This document shows positions 28,455 through 34,889 of a DNA stretch of 34,889 nucleotides, piece after piece (position 1 is the first letter of the stretch; every line of letters starts with the position of its first letter). Both the position numbers and the translations under genes were made by a program. Under the pieces are notes generated by a model. It was given only the letters and a program-made list of their open reading frames with translations, did no database searches and was not told the origin of the DNA. Source of the DNA: Nemertoderma westbladi (lineage: Eukaryota; Xenacoelomorpha; Nemertodermatida; Nemertodermatidae). The DNA is taken from NCBI GenBank assembly GCA_032718475.1, contig JAUCBJ010007386.1, forward strand, positions 1 through 34,889, in the 5' to 3' direction.

Positions 28455-31445
28455 ATGACTAATTTATTAATGGGAAAGGACTGCTTTATGGCGACTATCT
28501 TAACCGTGCTAATTTTCACAATTTCGTTTTGTATATCGACGACTCCGGACAGTTTATCGCTCTCATCGACGAAAATGGATCAACGCCGACGTGGAACCTC
28601 CGATCGAGAATTTCCGCTAAAATGTACGTATCAAAACGTTCGATCACTAACTGAGGAAAAGGCATTTACCGTTAGAAACGATATAGTCTCCGGGTTGATA
28701 GACATTGTCTTCCTGGTGGAGATTTTCAATAATTTAGAATTTCTAAACCTCGCCACTCCGGATCACTACAAATGCGGCCACTCACTTCGTGAGAATCGCA
28801 ATGGTGGTGGTATCGGTTTTATTGCTCACAAATCTGTAAAACTCAGAAGGATAGATTCACTAAAATCCAAACATTGCGAATCGACGTTGCTTGCATCCGG
28901 TAAGGACCTGTTTATGGTTGTTTATCGGCCGCCATCATCTAAGAAATGCCCGACGAGTGTGACTGAGTTTAAACGAATCGTCGATGAAACAGTAGAAGAG
29001 ATGTCTACAAGATTCGACACGATTACAATGATGGGCGATGTTAATATATGGCTCGAGGAAGACCAGTCTTTCCGCTTTTTACTGGAAACACACGGTTTTG
29101 AGTTTCACGCGACAGGACCAACACACAATGATGGTCATACTCTGGATGTTGTTACTAACCTAGGTAGCAAAGTATCCAATTTAGAAGTTGACCCAATTGA
29201 TATCACTTTTAGTGATCACGCGCGAATGAGGTGGATTACTAAGTTATCTAGTGACCGGACTAGAGTCTCGCATGAAGAAAGAATACGTTTCCATTCATGG
29301 AGAAATTTCAATGAAAAGGACTTCATTGCTGATTTGAAATCCGAAGGACTGAATCAAATTAATAGCCAATGTAGCTTCGAATCTTGGATACAGAATTTGA
29401 AAGATATTTTTGAGAAACGCGTCCCCTGGAGTGAGAAGGTCTGCAAAACTAACCCTCAACATACTAAACTAAGAGATGAGGACAAGGATACAATTCAACA
29501 GTTAAGAAAGGATAAGAGGAAGAAGGAGCTTGCTTTTAAGAAGGACCGATCAGATATCAATAAACTAGCGCTTAATACATCACGCACATTACTGGCTAAA
29601 GCTCTCCGTAACTCAACTCGCGCATATTATAGAGATTTTATAGAGGAAAACCACGGTAACCCCCATGCCCTCTGGAAACAATTCAAACGCTTATTAGGAA
29701 AGTCAAACTCACCAATACTACCTATAACCCTGGGAAACTGCTCAGATCTAGCGATCAAATTCTCTGATTTCTTCGTTGGAAAGGTTCGCAATATCGTAAA
29801 ATCTTTTGACATGCATTGCGACTGCAGAAACTTACCGAAACTCTACGAGAAGCAGTTTGAGGAATTTTTACCCCTATCAGAGGCAGAATTGTCCAAACTG
29901 ATCAAAAACATGTCAAGCGCATCTTGTGAACTCGACTGTCTACCGACACCCTTGTTCAAGTCTGTTCTACCAATTATTATCCGGCCGCTGACAAATTACG
30001 TGAATCTGGTCTTGTGTAAAGGAGAATTCCCTAGATTTCTGAAAGTGGCAGTTGTGAGGCCATTACTGAAAAAGCCGTCGCTGGATCCTGAATGTTTGAA
30101 TAACTACAGGCCAGTCAGTAATCTAAGTTTTATCTCAAAGGTTATAGAGAAAGCGATTATGTTCAGAGCCAACCAACAGTTTGCCTTTCACTCCTCCCAG
30201 TCTGGATACAGACAGAATCACTCGACTGAAACCGTGAATCTTTTCTTACATAGTCAGTTCCTGAAAGCAATGGAGAACAAAAATATAACTATCTGTGCAT
30301 ATATAGACCTAAGTGCTGCTTTTGACACCGTTAACCACGTGACTCTTCTATCTAAGTTAGAGACCGAATTTGGTTTCTCTGGGACTGCATTGAGATTATT
30401 GGGATCATACCTACATGATAGATACCAGCGAGTAAAAATCGAAGGGAGTACGTCTGATATGGTACTGCTAGAAACGGGTGTTCCACAGGGCAGTATCCTT
30501 GGTCCTACCCTATTTAATGCGTACATGACAGACCTTTTCTGGCGTATTGGCCCGCTTGGATCCAAATCATCCAATTATGCTGATGATACCCAATTCTTTG
30601 CAACTGGTAAACCTGAAGATTTTTCTACCATTAAAGAAAAATTGTCAGTGGCACTACATACTGCAGCATGTTGGATGGACAAGAATCACTTGCGAATTAA
30701 TCCTGATAAAACAGATATAATTGTCTATGGGACTTCCCAGCAGTGCAAGAAGATTCCTGATGATTCCCAAATTTTAAATTTCCGAAGTTTTAGAATTCCT
30801 TTCTCAAGCCAAGTTAAGTGCCTGGGTGTAGTTTTTGATTCGCATTTAAAATTTAAAGAGCACATTGTGAGTACAGCAGCGAAAACTAAATACTACCTTC
30901 GCTCCCTGTACAAAATTCGATCATATCTACCCAGATCCTCGCTTGAAGCCTTAACACACTCTTTCATAACGAGTCGTCTCAATTACTCGAATGGAATCCT
31001 AAAGTCATCGGCTAAAACTGTACGGAGACGATTACAAACTGTGCAGAATAGCGCTGCTCGGTTGATCACTAATGTTCCACGTTATAATGTGATTAATGGC
31101 TGCTATGTTTACAACTCTGCCTCAGCAATGTTGAGATCACTACATTGGCTACCAATAGAATCCCGAATTGACTATAAAGTAGCCTGTGTAACATACAAGT
31201 GTGTCTCGGGGAACGCTCCCTTATATCTGAGACTGGATGTAAACATACAAACAGATTCGCGTGTTCTCCGCTCCAATGACGTAATCAAACTAAACGTTCC
31301 GCATACGGTTAATGAGCAAGCGCGCAAGGCCTTCTACTACAACGCAGCGCAAGTCTGGAACTCCCTACCCAGCGACATGAGATTCTGCACTGGAGGTATT
31401 AACTATGACACCTTTAAAAACAAACTAAAAACTAGTCTCTTTTAG
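28455..31445 (+). CDS. Intact L2/CR1-type retrotransposon ORF: endonuclease plus reverse transcriptase
   Basis: It nicks the chromosome and reverse-transcribes the element RNA at the nick. The 996 codons have no stop. Endonuclease about residues 55-260: QNVRSL (Asn61), VEIF with Glu89 where TETW is usual, NGGGIGF, VYRPPSS, MMGDVNIW (Asp195, Asn197), LDVVTN, SDH (253-255). RT about 530-790: YRPVSNLSFISKVIEKA, QSGYRQNHSTE, DLSAAFD (618-624), GVPQGSILGP (675-684), NYADD (707-711), INPDKTDIIV. The C-terminus has the family's LHWLPIESRIDYKVACVTYK and VWNSLPSD blocks. The spacing between VIEKA and QSGYR looks about four residues short. ATG at 28575 (AAAATGG, better context) is the likelier start, because the first 40 residues are hydrophobic and atypical. 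Length is normal for a single-ORF L2. No ORF1 is seen upstream. Confidence 0.93.
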   Translation: MTNLLMGKDCFMATILTVLIFTISFCISTTPDSLSLSSTKMDQRRRGTSDREFPLKCTYQNVRSLTEEKAFTVRNDIVSGLIDIVFLVEIFNNLEFLNLATPDHYKCGHSLRENRNGGGIGFIAHKSVKLRRIDSLKSKHCESTLLASGKDLFMVVYRPPSSKKCPTSVTEFKRIVDETVEEMSTRFDTITMMGDVNIWLEEDQSFRFLLETHGFEFHATGPTHNDGHTLDVVTNLGSKVSNLEVDPIDITFSDHARMRWITKLSSDRTRVSHEERIRFHSWRNFNEKDFIADLKSEGLNQINSQCSFESWIQNLKDIFEKRVPWSEKVCKTNPQHTKLRDEDKDTIQQLRKDKRKKELAFKKDRSDINKLALNTSRTLLAKALRNSTRAYYRDFIEENHGNPHALWKQFKRLLGKSNSPILPITLGNCSDLAIKFSDFFVGKVRNIVKSFDMHCDCRNLPKLYEKQFEEFLPLSEAELSKLIKNMSSASCELDCLPTPLFKSVLPIIIRPLTNYVNLVLCKGEFPRFLKVAVVRPLLKKPSLDPECLNNYRPVSNLSFISKVIEKAIMFRANQQFAFHSSQSGYRQNHSTETVNLFLHSQFLKAMENKNITICAYIDLSAAFDTVNHVTLLSKLETEFGFSGTALRLLGSYLHDRYQRVKIEGSTSDMVLLETGVPQGSILGPTLFNAYMTDLFWRIGPLGSKSSNYADDTQFFATGKPEDFSTIKEKLSVALHTAACWMDKNHLRINPDKTDIIVYGTSQQCKKIPDDSQILNFRSFRIPFSSQVKCLGVVFDSHLKFKEHIVSTAAKTKYYLRSLYKIRSYLPRSSLEALTHSFITSRLNYSNGILKSSAKTVRRRLQTVQNSAARLITNVPRYNVINGCYVYNSASAMLRSLHWLPIESRIDYKVACVTYKCVSGNAPLYLRLDVNIQTDSRVLRSNDVIKLNVPHTVNEQARKAFYYNAAQVWNSLPSDMRFCTGGINYDTFKNKLKTSLF

Positions 31446-31625
31446 TATTTTTGTCCAGTTTGTTTAGTGTATTATTATTAATTAAGTGACTGATGGAACA
31501 GGTATATAGGTACTGGTTGTTTTAATTAGGTTAGGTAGTTAGCTGCAGGCGCCCTGATAAGATCGCACTGATCCCTAAGGGCGCCTGCAATAACAAAAAT
31601 AAATTTGTTTATTATTTATTTATTA
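31446..31625 (+). other. 3' UTR and 3' end of the L2-type element
   Basis: After the stop come about 100 bases, then a perfect 11-bp stem (31545-31555 with 31578-31588, GCAGGCGCCCT / AGGGCGCCTGC) with a 22-base loop. The sequence then becomes AACAAAAATAAATTTG and TATTTATTTATTA. A 3' GC-rich stem-loop followed by a short repeat is where L2-type RTs recognise their template. The element end is placed roughly, between 31590 and 31625. Confidence 0.7.
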
Positions 31626-31638
31626 TGCTAGTGTGTCA

Positions 31639-31673
31639 GGGACCACACAGTGTGGACCACACAGTGTGGTCCC
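31639..31673. repeat. 35-bp palindromic motif
   Basis: GGGACCACAC at the left pairs with GTGTGGTCCC at the right. The centre repeats CCACACAGTGTGG twice. It lies directly past the probable L2 3' end. Confidence 0.85.
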
Positions 31674-33651
31674 ACACTAAAACCAGTCAACTCAACAGTC
31701 GGGAGTCTGGGCCAACTGGCTCCCATCACACAACATGCGACACGAATGCTTTGAAGGGACTGCCTTGCATCCCAGCTACATGACAGGATAAATAGCGCTA
31801 TAAAACTCTTAATAAAGATAAATTTAAAAAATTTAAAAATCTTTATATATAAAATTCCAATAAAAAGTCGACCGAAAAGTGAAATCCTGGTATTCTTCAC
31901 ATGGGCGATTGTTCTTGGGGGTCTGTACTGAGTCGTCATATTTTGTGCGTAATCCCCATGAATAATATCTACTTTACTTTACTTTACGTTACTTTACACA
32001 GTTGCAGTCAATATCGAGAACCAGGTCATCAGCAGCACATGATACATACAATGCTAGAAGAACATAAACCTAATCTGACCAAAACTTCTCGCTCAACAAT
32101 GTAATCGATTTTTCGCGCCTCCGTAGGCAATAATACAAAAATAAGCTCCCCCAAGATTCTATTTTAGAAATGCAATAATCACAACATATTATTCCCTTCC
32201 CCTACCCTAACCGCAATACCCCATTGCCATCTACACCCAATATCACGGCCTCCCCAATCCGGTCACCTTGCTATTCACCTATAATTGCAATATTACCAAC
32301 CTCTCTGCAAGCTACCACTGTCCAATAAGGGAGCCTCATATTCTAATACCTCCCTCCATATAGTAACATATCCCTTGATTTTCATTGTTTTAACCCTTAT
32401 CTAGTTAGTAACAGGGAATATTTATGTATACAATAAACTATGAGATAACAGTGACAGAGAATGTTTATTGGTCAGTCTTAAACAACCCAATATCAATTAT
32501 GTTTTACTGTGTAACGTAATTATTGCACAAGAAAGACAGATTCTGATTAGGTGATAATTAGGGGTCAACTTCACATTGACCCAGATGCCGGGTTTAAAAG
32601 GGCCACATTTGGATGAATTAACCAGTCAGTAACAACAGGCCTAGTAGATGGCAGCCTCTGCAGCTAATCTAGGCTCTGCTTCTCAGCATCACACCTACAC
32701 TGCTTTTTACTTTGATACCCTACTAAGGGGACCTAGTGTTTGGATGTTTGGGTAAGGCTCCCACTGAGAACTGAGCTTTGGCCAACCACCCCTGGAGCGC
32801 TAGCGCACTCTGCCTGCTGGCTACTCCGTTCGTCCCAGGATAATGGCGGTTTAGTTGTGAGGACAAGGGAGCAGCAATCTTCCCAGGTTTTGACTCAGTC
32901 AGATTACAGTAGTGCTTGTGCACTTTGCCCATAGACTGAGTGGAGCGACCTCGGTTTATCCTCTAAGTCTAAGTCTTATTATATCTTTTCAGACGTGAAC
33001 TGAACCATAACCTACTTTTCTATAAACTTTGTATATTTTTTCAGAGTATTTTAGCATAAAGAAACGACTAAAATACTGTATTTTATGTACTAATTTTCGA
33101 TTACAATTTTTTTGATTGTATTATTTTTCGAGGCTATGCTTTCTATCCTAATGGAGCCAAAGAACTCCTCACACGGTTTCTCATTTTTCCTCTTCCCAGA
33201 GGTTTTTCTATGCTGTTAGGTAAAGTTCACTATTTTTATACCAGAAGGAAGCATATAACATCTGGAGAGAACAGAAATCACTGAGTTTTAGTACTATCTG
33301 GAAAGGATTGTGGATGTCCGTAAATAAAAAGTCATTGAAGGACCGTGTTACTGCAAGCTATTTTCAAGTCAGTCTTGCTACAGAGAAACCAAAGCAGTAA
33401 GAAAGTGAAAGGAGCACTTTCTGGAACTTTTAGAGTTACAAATCCGCTTTAGGAGCTTATCATGCCAGAGGCACGAGAAATCCATTACAAACCATTTGGG
33501 TTCACTGTTTAGGATCACATACAGATCACACACCGATACAGCCCTAATCTAGGCCTAAAACTCTAAATATATTAACGAAAGACAATCTATTGACGTGACA
33601 ATAACGAGCATAGCTAACATAAATTTCACAATAACAAAATAAGAAAGCTAT
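31674..33651. other. Stretch without a recognised gene
   Basis: It contains a small ACTTT repeat (about 31970-31998) and a hairpin GGGTCAA/TTGACCC at 32562-32582. The 32600-32950 part is GC-richer and has short frames on both strands without a known domain. Nothing else can be supported. Confidence 0.5.
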
Positions 33652-33724
33652 GGGGGGGGGGTGGGGTGTAAGTTAGTCTGTTTTATTTGGGGGGGGGGGG
33701 GAGGGGGGGGGGGGGGGGGGAGGG
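33652..33724. repeat. Poly-G tracts
   Basis: G runs occur at 33652-33666 (one T) and 33689-33724 (only two A interruptions). On the minus strand this is a C-rich tail directly downstream of the broken frame at 33729-34372. Homopolymer length in such runs is unreliable. Confidence 0.9.
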
Positions 33725-33728
33725 TGTA

Positions 33729-34372
33729 TTAGAGACCATGGACCACTTCATAGAGTCCCTCATTGTTAGTGAGTGAGGGGTCCATGGTCCCCATAATGGG
33801 GGCCGCATTGCCAACCAGGATGGCGATTGCCAGCCTTTGCAGGAGGAAGCGGTGAGATCGGGGCTCCTGGGTGAAAGAGTGGAGTCTTGCCCCGATCTCC
33901 TTCAGGAACTTGGATGTTTCAGGGCCGGGGCAACCCAAGGTCTCATAGGCTACCGGGTGGAAGAGTTAGCCCTGGTCCATGAGTTCCTGGTACTTGCGGA
34001 TCTTTAGAGTTTCCGCTTCCTCCGCAGTGCGGCCTCCGGCGGATATCGTCGCGTCCCACATGAGGAACCGCCCGCAGCTCCACGGGACCAGGGTGACGCC
34101 ATCTAATCGCTTCCCGTCCCCTCTACACAAGCCTAGTGACTCAAGCGTAGCAGGGACGCCACAGCTGATGAGCGCCCGGCGCACAATGTCGTTCAACATT
34201 GAGTGGCGCGGAAGTCTGCCGAGGCTCCTTGAGCAGGAAAGACCATGGATGCCATCCGACAGAACATCCTTGCCACACCGGGCACAGCTGTGGGGCTTGT
34301 TCAGCCTGCACCCAAGACGAGTGCCGACCGAGATCAGGAACTGCGAGACGGTCAGCTTCAGTCCCAGTATAA
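33729..34372 (-). pseudogene. Fragment of a mobile-element protein C-terminus (Cys/His cluster, nuclease-like block)
   Basis: Minus strand. From about 34372 the frame reads VGTRLGC, PHSCARCGKDV, DGIHGLSCSRS (a CxxC...HxxxC cluster), LPRHSMLNDIVRRAL, ESLGLCRGDGKRLDGVTLVP, WDATIS, then after a TAA (33963-33965) resumes in the same frame with LFHPVAYETLGC, FLKEIGARLHS, FLLQRLAIAILVGNAAP. I recognise this order (zinc-like cluster, GL.R.DGKR.DG...PW, WD.T, ETLG, FLLQR...GNA) as the C-terminal end of reverse-transcriptase-bearing mobile-element proteins frequent in corals, sponges and molluscs. The D...WD.T spacing is reminiscent of PD-(D/E)XK nucleases, which is inference. The fragment is truncated at both ends of the element and has one stop. 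No RT is present here. GC content is far above its flanks. The plus-strand frame at 33979-34395 is its shadow. Confidence 0.65.
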
Positions 34373-34889
34373 TTTTAATTATTAATGTAAAATAGATTTA
34401 ATATTGCAGAGTTCCCCTTATATTCAATTCACGTCGAATTAATTTTACATGTCAAAAATATAATTACAGTATTTCTTGCACAACCAGTAGTTGGATATAA
34501 CCATCAAATGTCTTATTGGTATTTCAAAATGTCAGTTAATTGTCATTTAATGTCACTTGTCAAAAAATCATTGACGTTGGATATGTAGGAAATTTAAATC
34601 TAAATTATGAACCTTTTTTATATAATAATTGCAAAATACGTCATTATTTGATTGATAGGACGTGTAACAGTGTGAAATATGTATTAATTAAATATATAAT
34701 TGAAAGTTGAATTAAAAAAATAATAAAAATGTTAAATAAAATATGACGAATTCTTATCAAATTAAATCAGATATTATTTTTAAGTTTGTATGCCTGGCAC
34801 ACCTGCCCTGCATGTATAAATAAAATAAATATATACCAACTCGTTTAAAATAAACAATTCAGTTTTGTAAAAATAAATATTACAGTTTA
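34373..34889. other. Very AT-rich end of the window
   Basis: No frame, RNA gene or tandem repeat recognised. Confidence 0.6.

Noticed and set aside
32600-32950. A GC-richer patch with short frames on both strands, considered as an LTR or exon
   Set aside because: No domain, splice-site pair or second LTR copy to support either.
33979-34395. A 138-codon plus-strand frame
   Set aside because: It is the GC-rich complement of the minus-strand mobile-element fragment, which has recognisable motifs.

Overview
This looks like repeat-dense nuclear DNA from an invertebrate animal, probably marine. There are no operons or ribosome binding sites. The protein-like content is almost entirely retrotransposon. 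A eukaryotic tRNA-Ala gene with internal A and B boxes is present, and the rest is AT-rich DNA with many minisatellites. I found no host protein-coding gene I can defend. I cannot name the species.

Layout: 673-1905 holds a 54-bp tandem array followed by a 15-bp array that can fold on itself. 2264-5593 is a minus-strand, RTE-like non-LTR retrotransposon (copy 1) inserted into a 69-bp tandem array; its 5' region is retained but its endonuclease is internally deleted. 6096-6167 is tRNA-Ala(CGC). 7347-9900 holds two older plus-strand relics of the same family, around a repeat with a 60-bp inverted pair. 12401-13035 is a CA-rich minisatellite. 14440-17703 is a nested stack: an old LINE relic carries RTE copy 2, which is itself split by a 5'-truncated copy 3. 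17758-19937 is a large foldback-type structure made of two inverted tandem arrays. 20681-20914 is a near-perfect palindrome abutting a second kind of LINE fragment. 22723-24775 has three tandem arrays ahead of a BEL/Pao-like gag frame (24908-27390) that carries one internal stop.

The most consequential observation is at 27391-27485. That segment is not biological. It is a 26-bp amplification primer sequence in both orientations around a hairpin that closely resembles a PacBio SMRTbell adapter. The gag frame ends exactly there and does not resume. I therefore read it as an untrimmed library artefact and a probable false join. 1-27390 and 27486-34889 should not be assumed to be neighbours in the genome. 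The adapter pair suggests an amplified low-input library, hence perhaps a very small animal.

Right of the join, 28455-31445 is an intact L2/CR1-type retrotransposon ORF with endonuclease and reverse transcriptase and a 3' stem-loop. 33729-34372 is a broken fragment of a mobile-element protein C-terminus next to long poly-G tracts. The elements do not form a pathway. The near identity of the RTE copies and the intact L2 ORF suggest retrotransposition has been recent.
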